Shown piece after piece: positions 22,503 through 34,204 of a stretch of DNA of 64,000 nucleotides. Within the stretch, counting starts at the first letter, position 1, and every line of letters begins with the position of its first letter. The position numbers and the translations under genes are program-made. The notes under the pieces were generated by a model. The model was not told the DNA's origin. It searched no databases and saw nothing but the letters and a program-made list of their open reading frames with translations. Source of the DNA: Leptodactylus fallax (taxonomy: Eukaryota > Chordata > Amphibia > Anura > Leptodactylidae); contig CAMRHE010000012.1 in the NCBI GenBank assembly GCA_947044405.1, forward strand, positions 11,114,001 to 11,178,000. The letters are read 5' to 3'.

Positions 22503-23580
22503 AACATATAACAATCAATTGAATGAAACAGAATAATAAATTACAATAAAGTCAAGTGTTGTACAGTATATTGAGTCTGGTGAAAAAGTCATTTTCTATA
22601 GTGCTATTGTAATACTATTCAAAGTTCCATTATATATTAGTTTGGTGGCAACTGCCAGTGATATGGCACTATGACACCACTGGGGAATGCTTGGTGGTGG
22701 GGATTCTATACTAGTACCAAACCACAGACTGTAACACTGATAGAATTCTAACCATGTGGCAAGGTAGAATGCTGTATGACAGTGATTTATTATATCCAGG
22801 AGGCCACGTCTAGCATCTTCTTTTTCCGTTAATCATCAGTATTAAGAATTTTACTTTCCTGTAGCATGCTCAACCTCTGCCACATAAATCATAAGGCTAC
22901 AGTCATTCCTCTGCAGACACATGAAGAGCAGACAGGTAATCCAGGCGCTTTGTAATGATTAAACTAAGATACATCTTCAGCATGAACAAGTGAGGACCAT
23001 TAAAATGCATGGTGTTTTGTAGGAGTTTAACGGCAGGTTTATGTTTTTCCACAAGGCACATATTCCATTTCATCAGTTCATTTAACAGCAAGTGGAGTGC
23101 AGACGCACATCTTGTAATACATGTAGTCAACAAATGGTACACAGAAATTCTGTTACTATTCCACTTATTAACCTTCATTTCTATTATTTTTAGGCCACTG
23201 AAAAGTTATGTACCAAAATAAATGCTGTTCTATGGTAGCCACCCCCAGTCTCCAGAATCATGACATTCATTATTAACATCAAGCTAAATGTTTCTGGTCT
23301 TGTAAGTGTCTAGATGTGAACTGGTGCTAGAAATTGCCAGAAGCAATAAACATCGGGAGCACCCACAAGATATAGTAAAGAAAAACTACAGCAGGGGACA
23401 ACAATACTACTTGGTTTATAATGAACAGTATATGCTTGAACTCACTTTGTAAAACATGGAGCATTTCTCTGGCTATTGTTTATAGCAGCTATTGTACCAT
23501 GCCAGTCATCTGTGCAAATCCTATCTTGCAGCTAACAGGTGTATCTGAGTTTTATTTAAAAAAATAAAAAGCATCTGTTC
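22503..23580. other. Intronic sequence without repeat termini
   Basis: No repeat or exon recognised. 22880-23230 is compositionally more balanced than its surroundings and free of repeat motifs. Confidence 0.35.
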
Positions 23581-26500
23581 TTAACCGGTTACCACATATG
23601 TATGTGTGCACCCAAATGTGGTGCTTCTACATGTCCATCTCAATATAGTCACTGGTGGCATATTCTTGGGGGAATGGAACAAAAAGTGAACCTGTCAGTT
23701 TGGATGTAAAGTGCAATCTACAGTATGGACCAGCATGTTATAAAACAGTGGGAGCTAGGAAGATTAATGAATAGTTTTTGTAGGCAAAGGTTCAGTAAAA
23801 CTTTAGATAATTTATTTTTTTCATTTAAATTCTTGCTCATTCTGGGCTTAGGAATCCAGGAACATGGTACTGGTAGATTGGGGTTGGATGTCACATAATG
23901 ATTTCAGTGTTGTCAATAGTGTGAATCAAATGATCCACAAGTAGGCAGGAAGAATAATCTTTCTTCAATTTGACTCAGTTCAGTCAACATACATTATTTA
24001 ACATCTTTATGACTGGGCCATTTTCATAACCAGGCACAATTTAAAGTTTTTTGGTATATGTGGTTGTGAAGGCTATAACATTTTTGTTGGGTTATTCAAA
24101 TAATTTTTTAGGGTTTTATTTTTATGTAATTTTTATTTATATGTATTTATAAAAGAGCAAATTGTGTCTATTTTTTACATTGTATGTTTTTTTCAATAGC
24201 ACGTATGTTTACAAAAATTTTAAAAATAGTTTTCCCCTCCATTACAGAAATGTTTATATAGGTGACACATAGTTTTGTGTTGGGTGGGTCTACAAACTAT
24301 ATTGTGGGTGTAGTACTGGTGTTTTTTTTTTTTTTTTTAAAGTTTGTTTCAATATTTTTTTTTATTCAAATTTTCAAGGTACAAAAATAAAGAACAATAT
24401 GGATAGACATTGCGATATATAGTTGATATGCATTATAATATAGTTTCAAGATACATTCTTAGAACCGCATATCTTTGAAACAAAAGATAAAGATTACTTA
24501 TAGAGTAAACATTAATAATAACATTTAGGCACATTTATTAGGCTGTTGAGGCGTCTATGTCTAGGGTGATTTTTCCATGAACAGCTTTCTCTTCTTCATG
24601 AGATGTTTAGTTGTGCAAAGGACATTCGACCCGTACCCGCAGCTCTGACTACTCCTCCCCAACTCCCCTTTCGACGGGGTTGGCGAGTCCCATATCCATC
24701 CCCATATCTGTCACAGCCACCTCGACTGAGATTCATATACCATTCTGGTTCTTTCTACGTGACAAATCTAGAGTGTATCCACGCATCCCAAATTATTTCA
24801 AATCTATGAAAAGAGTTGTTTCCCATTGCGATTACCCTTTCATAGGAATATGTGTTATTAATGGCTAGTAACAGGGCTCACATAGGCGGGGAGGCCGCTG
24901 ACTTCCATCTCTGTACCAACATTAATTTAGCTATAGTTAAAATTTTACAAATAAGTTGTTTATGCTTATTCAGCTCTCCGGGAATTCCAAGTAGCAAAAT
25001 AGCCATATGTGCAGTAAGGGGGAGATGTAGATCAAACAGTTCTGAGAGCATGTTAAAGACACTATCCCAGTAACCACGAATTATAGCGCAGGTTCCCAAA
25101 ATGTGAAGAAGGGTTCCTCTGTCTCCACATCCCCTCCAACAACTCCCAGACATGGAGGGATACGCTAACTGTAGAGTAGACGGGGTCCTATACCACCGTA
25201 AAATGATTTTCATTGCCGTCTCTATGTGGGTGCTACATTTTAAAGACAGATGGGTCAGTCTAATCGTTTGTTGCCATTCATCTAAAGTAATGACCATTCC
25301 TAAGTCTCTCTCCCAACAACGGAACGGAGTAGATCTAGTAAAAGTCGAGATTCCATCCATTTTATCATATAGAAATTGTAATCCCCTCATATTGGTTGAC
25401 AACCAAATGAAAAGTGAATTATTATGAGGCAAGGTCATCACAGGGTGTTTAGATATGAAATGCCATATTTGAAAATATTTAAGGAAATCGCCTACATGAA
25501 TTCCGTATTTTTGTCTTAGATCTACAAACGGTATAGGTTGTTTAGAGTCAGAATATAATTGAGAAATCTGCGTGATCCCCCTCAATTCCCAACCCGAGAC
25601 CCCTACGCCATCAATCACCCAGGCCATCAATGACAGAGGCATTTCTGCAATATGAAAATGCTTCATTGGGTTTGCTTTCCCTTGGATTAGCTTCCATGCC
25701 ATTAACGAGGCACACATGATCGGGGAGAAAGATCCCGGAGCCGGAATGTAACAAAAGGGCAACCATAGCGCGTCCTCCAGCTTTAGGGGAAATATAAACG
25801 CCTGCTCTATATGTAGCCATGGAGCCGAGGTATCCATTGACTTCCACCTTGCGCACTGAGTGACCAGTGATGCTATATAGTAATTCCTCACCACTGGTAC
25901 TCCCAGCCCTCCTGCCTCTCGTTGCTTAAATAAAAAGCTTTTATTGACTCTAGGTCTCCTATCATTCCACACATATTTTGAAATCACCCTTTGTGCTGTC
26001 TCAAAAAAGGAAACAGGAATGGATATTGGGAGCGTGCGGAACAAGTACAAGAGTCTAGGCAATAGCAACATCTTAAAAGCAGCTACCCGTCCTATCCAAG
26101 AAACATCTGTTTTAGACAGTCGCTCAGTCTCTTCTTGCAATATTTTTAACATTGGGATATAGTTACTTTTGTAGAGGGTTCCTAGTGATGTTGTCACCTG
26201 TATCCCCAAATATTGAACGCTATCCTTCCTCCAATCAAAATCATAAGTCGATTGTAGATGTTGGAGCAAGGGTGGAGGGACATTGAAAGGCAATGCCTGC
26301 GATTTGGCCATGTTTAATTTGTAAAACGATAATTGCCCAAAAGTACTAATAGTATCCATAAGATGAGGAATAGATATTTGCGGTTTGGACAAAGTGAGAA
26401 TAATATCATCAGCATATAATGATATAAGATGAGATTTATCTCCTATGTCAATGCCTCCCTCTCTCGGATCTAGTCTAAGTATCTGAGCTAAAGGTTCTAT

Positions 26501-27660
26501 AGAAAGAACAAATATCAGGGGCGATAGGGGGCACCCCTGTCTGGTCCCGTTTGTAATGAGGAATGGATCTGATACTACTCCGTTGGTGAACACTCTCGCA
26601 GAAGGTGCCGAGTATAATGCTTCAATCGCTGTTAAAATAGCTCCAGAAAACCCCATATTTCTGAGCACCGAAAAGGCATACGACCAGCAAATGCGGTCGA
26701 ACGCCTTCTCTGCGTCTAATGCAAGGATCACCGCCGTTTCCTTCCTAGAGTCAACATTGTGTATTATATTTAAAATACGTCTAGTATTATCATATGATTG
26801 TCTCCCTTTAACAAACCCCACTTGATCATGATTTATCAAACTTGGGAGACAGACTGCCAATCTGCTTGCTATTAATTTGGCATAGATTTTTAAATCTGTA
26901 TTCAATAGCGATATTGGTCTGAAGTTCTGGGGGCTGGTGGCGGGTTTGCCAGGCTTTGGCAGCGTAACTATCAGGGCTTCTTGATTTTCCTTTGGGATGA
27001 TACCAGAATCCACCACGGCCGTCAAAAATGACAGTAGTGGGCTCATCAGGGCTGGGAAGAAACATTTATAATATTCATTAGTAAGGCCGTCAGGGAGACT
27101 TGTGTGACGGCAGTGATTTAATGATGGATAATAACTCTGCTGAGGTAATAGGCGCATTTAAGGAGTCCAGCTGTGACTCAGTGAGTGCGGGCAATTGAGC
27201 CGCCTTAAGGAATCACTCAATATCATGGGTTGTCGGGGGGACCATCGAAGAGTTTTCTGCTAGGTTGTAAAGACCCTCATAGAAATGTTTAAAGGCGTTA
27301 GCGATGCCATTTGGGTCATAAATTTTGTATGTACCATCCTTGCTGTGCATAAATGGGATCCTGGATTTTGCATGCTTTTGTTTAAGCTTGGATGCTAGAA
27401 GTTTGCCCGCTTTATTAGATTGAGAGTAATACGTAGCTCTAAACCTTTTCAGGTTTTTCTCATATTTGTGCAATAAACAAGCGGTCAACTGTTGGCGTAA
27501 TGTTATTAATTTCGTTGCATGTAAGGGAGATGGAGATTGTTTGTTGCTGGTGTCTATGATTCTTATCTGACGGAGCAGGCGATCTATTTCTGCCATCCTA
27601 TTTTTCTTTTCGATATGCCCTAGGCGAATAAACGTTCCTCTAATAAAGGCCTTATGAGGC

Positions 27661-29657
27661 CTACTTAAGGAGAAAAAGATGGCATTCAGGACAAGAGATA
27701 AGGAGGGGTTGGGGGAAGTACAAAAGGAGCTGAGGCATCAAATCAGGCAGGGAAAAGCCAGTTATAAAGAAAAAATGGAAAAGCAAATGGAAAGAAAAGA
27801 CATAAGGGGGGTCTGGGAGGGGCTTAAGTCAATTTCGGGTCATAAACAGTCTGTCTGCCAGATTGAGGCAGATGTTAATTGGCTTAATGAACTAAACCTA
27901 TTCTTCAACAGATTTGATCACACACCAGCTCCTCCCACCCCAGCATGTCCTTCAGCTTCCCCCACCACAATGACTTCTCCCCATGCGGCCACTTCCCAAC
28001 AGACCAGTAAATCCAGAAATCCGTCTTTATCTGGCCACAGTCTGACCTTCACACGGGCCCAGGTGAGGAAGGAGATGAAAAAGATCAAGGCGAGGAAAGC
28101 CGCAGGGCCAGATGACATCAGTGCAAGGCTAATTAAGACTTGCGGGGACCAGCTGTGTGGTATAATTACATATATGTATAATATGAGCCTGAGGCAGGAA
28201 ATAGTCCCTGAATTATGGAAATCTTCTTGTGTGGTACCAGTTCCAAAGAAACCCCACCCTATGGACCTCAACGACTACAGACCTGTAGCACTGACATCCC
28301 ACCTGATGAAGATCTTGGAGAGATTGGTTCTCACACATCTCCGCCCTCTAGTGAGCCCCGCTATGGACCCCCTCCAGTTTGCTTATCGGCCGGGCATTGG
28401 GGTAGATGATGCCATCATCCATCTTCTGCACAGGGCTCTGTCTCACCTGGAGAAACCAGGGAACACAGTGAGAATAATGTTCTTTGACTTCTCCAGTGCT
28501 TTTAACACCATACAGCCCAGGTTATTGAGGGACAAGCTGGGCCTTGCTGGAGTGGACCACCACCTCTCCAACTGGATCCTAGACTACCTCACAAATCGAC
28601 CTCAATACGTGAGAGCCCGAGACTGTGTGTCAGGTACCGTGATCTGTAATACGAGGGCACCTCAGGGTACGGTTCTCGCCCCTTTCCTCTTCACACTGTA
28701 CACTGCAGATTTTAGGTGCAACTCATCCAGCTGCTACCTACAGAAGTATTCTGACGACTCTGCAATAGTGGGTCTCATCACAGATGATGATGACAGGGAG
28801 TACAGAGAACTGAACCAGGATTTTGTGGACTGGTGCCACCGGAACCACCTGAAGATTAACGCGGGGAAGACCAAGGAGATGGTGGTGGACTTCCGCAAAG
28901 GCAGATGCCCTCCAAATCCAGTGGACATCCTGGGGACGGGCATCGAGATTGTGAACACCTATAAGTACCTGGGTTTGCTCCTTAATAATAAGCTGGACTG
29001 GGCAGGTCATATGGAGGTCCTGTACAGGAAGGGCCACAGCAGGCTCTACCTGCTTAGGAAACTGAGAGCCTTTGGAATCCGGGGGGCACTTCTTAGAACT
29101 TTCTTCAACTCGGTAGTGGCATCAGCCATCTTCTTTGGAGTGGCCTGCTGGGGGATCAGTATATCAACCAGGGACAGAAATAAACTTGACAAGCTGATTA
29201 GAAGGGCCAGCTCTTTCCTGGGGAGCCCACTGGACCCAGTGCAGGTGGTGGGTGACAGAAGGATACTGTCTGTGGTGAGCTCCATGCAGAAGAAGAAGTC
29301 CCATCCCATGCATGAGACTGTGATCGCGCTGAGCAGTACTGTCAGTGACCGACTGCTCCACCCTAGGTGTGAGAAGGAGCGCTATCGGAAGTCTTTCCTC
29401 CCCACCGCGGTTAGGCTGTACAACCAACACCGACCTAAGCGGAGATCATTACACACAGAGAACTGAAATATCTCTCTGCCTGTTAAATCCCCCCCCCTCC
29501 TCTGCTATGTCCTATCTGTCTGTCTGCTATTAATGTAATGCCTCTCACCTTGGAACATTCCTGTACATGTTGTATTTGTATTTGTATCTGCTTATCTTTG
29601 CTGCTGTAACACACTGAATTTCCCCATTGTGGGACTATTAAAGGACTATTATTATTA
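27661..29657 (+). mobile_element. Rex1/L2-like LINE, copy 2, inserted in the L1
   Basis: The element is 5'-truncated at CTACTTAAGGAGAAAAAG and ends with CCCATTGTGGGACTATTAAA, then an ATT tail. TTATGA occurs on both sides (27652-27657, 29658-29663), a short target duplication. Without it the L1 frame reads through as WNCHKAFIRG, which fixes the insertion site. Orientation is opposite to its host L1. Confidence 0.88.
27679..29466 (+). pseudogene. Rex1/L2-like reverse transcriptase, open frame, lacks endonuclease
   Basis: An uninterrupted 595-codon frame from MAFRTRDKEG to RRSLHTEN covers the linker and the whole RT. Motifs: KAAGPDDISARLIK, VPVPKKPHPMDLNDYRPVAL, FFDFSSAFNT, APQGTVLAPFLFTLYT, YSDDSAIVG, KTKEMVVDFRKG, YKYLGLLLNN. 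The first codon is internal to the parental protein, not a natural start; the endonuclease half is missing because of 5' truncation. RAPQG replaces GAPQG seen in copy 3. It could not jump alone, having no endonuclease and no promoter. The open frame indicates youth, not selection. Confidence 0.85.
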
Positions 29658-30809
29658 TTATGACAATTCCACAGTATCTCAGGGCCAGGAGCAGAGGGGG
29701 CATTAATCTGAAAGAATTCCTTCAAATCATTCTCTAACGTTGCTTTTAACTTTGGCTGTGACATTAAAAAGTCATTACACCTCCACACATATGCTCTAGC
29801 AGATTCATATTTTTCAGCTATGGACAAGGTTATCGCTGCATGGTCCGACCAAGTTATTTGAGATATCTCGGACTGCTTAGCAAGGGGAATGCTAGATTGC
29901 TCGATTAGGAACAAGTCTATTCGTGAATAGCTATTATGTACAGTCGAATGATACGTATAATCTCTTTCAGTATTATGCAGGATACGCCAGACATCAAATA
30001 GTTCATAGCGCCATATAGCCTGCGATAAGGAGGGGTGACGTGTTAGTATGCCAGAAGTGGTATCTACTAGCGGGTCCGGGGCCATATTAAAGTCTCCCAT
30101 TAATATTAGACATCCCTGCTTCCTCTTTTCTACCGCTCTCACAAGTCTCCCTAGGAACGCCACCTGCTTCCTATTCGGGGCGTAAACTGATACCAGCGTA
30201 TAAGTGACATTGTTAATACTACACACTAGTATAACAAATCGCCCTCCCGGGTCAGCGTATTGAGATAACAGTTGAAACGCTACCGAGTCCCTAATCCCAA
30301 TCAATGTGCCCCCCCTACGCTTTGAGGAGTAGTGAGCATGAAACACATGTGGGTATGCTGGGTGATTAATGCGAAAAGCGTCTGCCTTTAAAAGATGCGT
30401 CTCTTGTAGTGCAAGAATGTCACAGTTATGACCTCGGGCCTCACGCCATAAATTGGCTCTTTTTTTAGGGGAGTTCAAACCCCTGACATTCATGGACACA
30501 ATTTTAAGTACCATAATATACAGTTAGAAATGCTTTAAGAGTCTTACCACAACTACTTATACCAGGAGGTGTCAATGTTGGTATGAAGAGAAGCTGTTTC
30601 CACCCTTCGTATTCACTACGCCCAATGTGCCAGAACCAAAAAAAAAAAAAAAAACCATGCAAATTACATAACCATAGGATAAACAGTCGTGGCAGAAGCA
30701 AACAAAGAGAAAAAAAAAGATTGTGGTACAGCGGACCAGCGGCTGTCGTAATCCTGGGGGGATAAGTTCAACGACAGTGGACATACAAAATCCAAGAAAA
30801 GGTGAGTCT

Positions 30810-32093
30810 CTAGCTTTGTAGCCCTTTGCGTGGACGTCTTTGGGCCCTCACTTGATGCCAACCATCCGACACAGGACCAGGTGGTTGTTTGGGTGGTATC
30901 TCGACAATCGGAATGTTCCATTTATGAAGCAGACGTTTTCCTTCCTCCAGAGTTTTGATGACATGCACCATGTTGTCTCGGGTAATGATCACGCGGACCG
31001 GAAATCCCCATTTGTACAAAATGTGGTGTTGGCGTAAAGCTGCGGTAATAGGGATGAATTGTCGCCTCGATTGCAATGTCGTGGCTGATAAATCCGAGTA
31101 AATGGATACTTTGTGATATGGTTCAGGTAGGTGATCTACCTTTCGGGAAGTCATCAAAACCAGATCTTTAGTGCGATAGAAGTGAATTTTAGCTATAACA
31201 TCTCTAGGTATAGCTTCTTCTAGATGTGATGGTCTGGGGACTCTATGAGCTCTATCAATAGTTAAATCCATCGCCGTAAGATTAGGCAGGAGCGATCGGA
31301 TCAGATCCTGGAGGAACGTCGTTAAATTACTCGTGGAAACTGACTCCGGAATCCCTCTAAATTTCAGATTATTTCTTCTTGAGCGATCTTCCAAGTCGGC
31401 TACTTTGGCTTTCAAAAACGACACATCCGACTCCATCTCATAGTGAGCATCTATTAACGCATTGTGTGATGTCGCAAATTCCACCATTTTGGATTCAACA
31501 TGAACGGTACGGCTTTTTAGTTCCTGAAGATCTCTATCTAGCAGTTTTACTATGAGAGACATGTCTGTTTTTAGTGATTTGCAGAAGGACATGAGCATGT
31601 TTTTCATAGAGGCCTCAGTAAGTGGGTTCTCCGTCTCTGGGATATCTGCAAAAAAATCAGTGGGTGGAGGGGTAGGCTGCACATTGTTGCTCACCTCGTC
31701 ATCCTGGGAGTCACTGCTCTGGAACCTGGGTCTTTGTTTAACCGGGCTAGCGGTGGGGGACTGGTGTGTCTCCAGGCTGGATATGCCTGTAAACCCCAAA
31801 GCGCTATGCTGCGGAGGCCCATTTCCAATGTAGGCCCTGGCCTGCCGGGGAGAAGGCCCAGGTGACTCTGCGCCCGCGCCGTCCAGCAGCTGCGGAAAGG
31901 ATGGGGCTGAGAGCGCTCTCTTGTGAGCGGAGAGCGTGCTTGTCTCCTCCGGAGGATCGCGAGGTGGAGTCAAGGCCCTAGACTCCGTTTCCAGGCGCGG
32001 GCCGTCTCCATGTTGGTCCTCCCCTCCCCCGTGAGGGAAATAGAAGTCGGAGATCTTGTGCGGTCTCACCGCCGACTTCTTCTTTCTAGGCAT
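30810..32093 (-). CDS. L1/Tx1 ORF1 protein (RNA-binding), intact
   Basis: Intact 427-codon frame from MPRKKKSAVRP to RRPRKGLQS. ORF1 proteins of this group coat the element RNA as a trimer and act as a chaperone. Visible layout: a low-complexity, Pro/Ser-rich N-terminus (1-155); a probable coiled coil (about 160-237, ending KVADLEDRSRR); an RRM-like domain opening with RRNNLKFRGIPE (239-250) and containing DRAHRVPRP (280-288); then a C-terminal domain (YRTKDLVLMTSRK, SRRQFIPITAALR). It lies upstream of ORF2 with a 295-bp spacer that includes an A/T homopolymer at about 30637-30654. No internal stop was found. Expression is unproven; ORF2 of the same element is dead. Confidence 0.85.
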   Translation of the reverse strand: MPRKKKSAVRPHKISDFYFPHGGGEDQHGDGPRLETESRALTPPRDPPEETSTLSAHKRALSAPSFPQLLDGAGAESPGPSPRQARAYIGNGPPQHSALGFTGISSLETHQSPTASPVKQRPRFQSSDSQDDEVSNNVQPTPPPTDFFADIPETENPLTEASMKNMLMSFCKSLKTDMSLIVKLLDRDLQELKSRTVHVESKMVEFATSHNALIDAHYEMESDVSFLKAKVADLEDRSRRNNLKFRGIPESVSTSNLTTFLQDLIRSLLPNLTAMDLTIDRAHRVPRPSHLEEAIPRDVIAKIHFYRTKDLVLMTSRKVDHLPEPYHKVSIYSDLSATTLQSRRQFIPITAALRQHHILYKWGFPVRVIITRDNMVHVIKTLEEGKRLLHKWNIPIVEIPPKQPPGPVSDGWHQVRAQRRPRKGLQS

Positions 32094-32650
32094 CCCCGAA
32101 GGTAAGATACCGTTTGTTGCTGGAATCTCTGCCCAGAGGCCACGGGCTTGTCGCGTAGGATGTCGCTATGTAGGATTCAGACCGGGAGCTCTGAGACTAC
32201 GCGGCCATTTCAGTCCACAGCTAGGCTCCGCCCCCCTTGTTTTTTAAAGTTGATCACATGACCATCTCCTTGTTTAACTACTGACCACGAGGTATATAAA
32301 GTTAATGGGCGGTTGACAAGTGGTTAAAGACTGTATAACACAAAACATGCTACATTTAATGCTAAACCAGAGATTATTATAGACATTTTTACTATATATA
32401 CATATATATATCTCTTATATATATAAAAATGAGTTTCTGTCTGTCTGTCTGTTCCTTATGCGTGACCAAACTACTGCACCGATCTTCACCAAATTTGGCA
32501 CACAGGTACATCAGGTGTCCGCGAAGATTTTAGACCGGGTCTCAGCTCTCTAGGACGTACCGTTCCTGAGATACAGTATTCCCAAAAAATGACCTGCATT
32601 AGTCAATACAAGTCTGCAAGTCTTTCACTCATATTCCAACTGCCATACCG

Positions 32651-32763
32651 CAGGTTCTTAAATATTCAGTCATATCACATATATCAGCCAATATAAGTTC
32701 ACATTTAATTTACCAGGTTTCCAGAACCACACAGCCATAAATAGACTGTACCTATACTGGACT
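32651..32763 (+). repeat. Helitron-internal direct repeat, copy 1
   Basis: The block from GCAGGTTCTTAAATATTCAG to ATAGACTGTACCTATACTGG recurs at 33933-34050 in the same orientation. The following GCCATACTGGATGTCA is also shared, after the nested hAT is discounted. Confidence 0.75.
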
Positions 32764-33458
32764 CAGTGGCGTAACTAGGAATGGCTGGGCCCCAAGACGA
32801 AAATTTGACATGGGCAACGCCCCCTCCCCCCCGCACAAACCGAATTCCTGCACACACTATTATGCCCCATTGTGTACCACCCATGAACAATTGTTATACT
32901 CTGGGGTCTTTTCAGACTCCAGAGTATAATGATCGGCGACCCAGTGGAGGATAGAAACATTAAAAAACAATGTTACTTACCTCTCCCTGGCTCCGGCGCA
33001 CTCTCTGCTTCTTCAATGTTGAACCAGACGTCACGTGAGCCAGGCATGCGTCGCAACGCATAATGACGTCGGACTGGTCCACCAAGGTCTGGGATGTCAC
33101 CAAGGAGGCCCGAAGTCTGCTGGAGCGCAGGAGAGGTAAGTAGCATTGTTTTTTATGTTCCCTCACCTCCCCTGAAACGACCCCAGAGTATAATGATAGC
33201 GGTGTTTGTGGGGTTCACGAGCCGCAGTCTTACTTACTGATCCCAGATCTCCTGTTCACAGCCACCTCCGCAGAAGGTAAAGTGGAGGCGGCCGTGAGCA
33301 GAAGTGGGGATCAGTAAGAAAATAGGAACCATTACCTGCTGGTGTTACACCAGCAGATAACGGCCTATTAAAAAAAACATCAGGGGCCCGCCGGGCCCCT
33401 TAATGTCCCAGGCCCTGTGGCAGCCGCTACCACTGCTACCCCTGCATTAATGCCACTG
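32764..33458. mobile_element. hAT non-autonomous element (CAGTGGCGTAA type)
   Basis: A perfect 8-bp duplication ACTGGACT (32756-32763 and 33459-33466) flanks CAGTGGCGTAACTAGG and, at the far end, TTAATGCCACTG. The core has a fold-back: TATACTCTGGGGTCTTTTCA and CAGACTCCAGAGTATAATGA pair, and AACAATGTTACTTACC is mirrored by GGTAAGTAGCATTGTT. A related, reversed copy is at 58601-59406. No transposase. Confidence 0.88.
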
Positions 33459-33932
33459 ACTGGACTGCCATACTGGATGTCAGCATTCTTATAAATTGAA
33501 ACGTTTTTAAACTACTCATGCCTCCTGCAGCAAAACGCATGGCTGATGCTCGAGCTAATGAAAAATCTCAGCAGACCCAAGCCCGTCTCCAATCTGACAA
33601 GGCATTATCAGCCACATGCACACAGCTGCACTCTATGTTTCCATAACAACCCAACCATTTTTCTTCACTGCTGTAGGTCAGCTTTAAAGGGGCAGGGCAT
33701 TGTGGATCACACTTTTACACAAGGTCACATACACACAGCTTTACTCCAGGTTTTCCATAACAACCGATCGCAGGTTTTTCACTAATATCCAAACTGAGAT
33801 AAACATGATCACACGACACTTATGGACCAATGGAAAATTGCAGGTTCTTCAGTCTTGACATACACACAGCTTTACACCAGGTTTCCATAGCAAGCAAGCC
33901 ATTTATGACCTGTATGAGTCAATAGCAGTTCG

Positions 33933-34050
33933 CAGGTCCTTAAATATTCAGTCATATAACGCATATCAGCCAATATAAGTTCACATTTCATTTACCAGGT
34001 TTCCATAACAACACAGCCATAAATAGACTATACCTGTACTGGACTGCCAT
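33933..34050 (+). repeat. Helitron-internal direct repeat, copy 2
   Basis: Repeats the block at 32651-32763 with a few substitutions and a CATAACAACACAGCC variant. Confidence 0.75.
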
Positions 34051-34157
34051 ACTGGATGTCAAGTGCAAAACTGGCCAATTCTTATGGGGCCACTACACAA
34101 ACAAAAAATGAAATTACCCGTGCGAAGCTGGGTCCTTCTGCTAGTATGTATGTGTGT

Positions 34158-34160
<3 letters not shown>

Positions 34161-34198
<38 letters not shown>
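34161..34198. repeat. (TA)19 microsatellite
   Basis: A pure TA run immediately downstream of the Helitron 3' end. Confidence 0.95.

Positions 34199-34204
<6 letters not shown>

Larger units (their letters stand above)
24755..30514 (-). pseudogene. L1/Tx1 ORF2: endonuclease + reverse transcriptase, interrupted
   Basis: ORF2 starts at ATG 30514. The endonuclease domain is intact: SMNVRGLNSPKKR, LALQETHLLK, LMGDFNMAPD, SRIDLFLI, WSDHAAI. Coding runs to about 29660 (GPEILWNCH), stops at the inserted LINE, and resumes below 27652 as KAFIRGTFIRLGHIEKKN, then MAEIDRLLRQIR. A TGA at 27213 and a 1-nt shift near 27087 (extra C before the PDGLTNEYYK block) break the pre-RT part. RT motifs are then open from 27157: FRPISLLNTDLKIYAKL, QVGFVKGRQSYDN, LALDAEKAFDRI, NGTRQGCPLSPLIF, LYADDIIL. 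A C-terminal Cys-rich stretch follows (CWRGCGDRGTLLHILGTC). TGA at 24878 is one more in-frame stop; the frame continues ALLLAINNTYSYERV to a stop at 24755. Disabled by insertion and three small lesions. Confidence 0.85.
24345..32239 (-). mobile_element. Full-length L1/Tx1-type LINE, interrupted by another LINE
   Basis: A perfect 12-bp duplication, TTTTTTAAAGTT, lies at 24333-24344 and 32240-32251. Between them, on the minus strand, are a 5' UTR, ORF1 (32093 to 30810), ORF2 (30514 to about 24755) and a 3' end reading TTTGAATAAAAAAAAATATT. Removing the plus-strand LINE at 27658-29657 leaves about 5.9 kb, a normal full length. The two-ORF layout with an APE endonuclease fits the L1/Tx1 group; which branch is not tested. 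Confidence 0.88.
23585..32323. mobile_element. Older TTAA-type element, split by the L1/Tx1 insertion
   Basis: TTAA then CCGGTTACCACATATG begins at 23581. The matching end, GACAAGTGGTTAA, is at about 32316-32327. The halves are 23585-24344 and 32252-32323; the second reads on from the first only if the L1 is removed. The left half is T-rich with no coding signal. Pairing of the two ends is inference from weak inverted termini and the TTAA edges. Confidence 0.4.
32411..34144 (+). mobile_element. Helitron, non-autonomous
   Basis: It starts TCTCTTATATATATAAAAAT after an A and ends CTTCTGCTAG before a T, with no target duplication, as Helitrons insert between A and T. Just inside the 3' end a short hairpin-like ACCCGTGCGAAGCTGGGT precedes CTAG. 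The GTTTCTGTCTGTCTGTCTG start is typical of vertebrate Helitrons. 33541-33620 keeps a coding-like scrap (MADARANEKS-like). No Rep or helicase is present. A hAT element is nested at 32764-33458. Confidence 0.85.

Noticed and set aside
22903..23178. 91-codon minus-strand frame as a possible gene
   Set aside because: No domain, no splice context and no similarity I recognise; kept only as repeat-free sequence.
25152..26825. Plus-strand frames of 70-90 codons opposite L1 ORF2
   Set aside because: Antisense to a clear reverse transcriptase, no domain.
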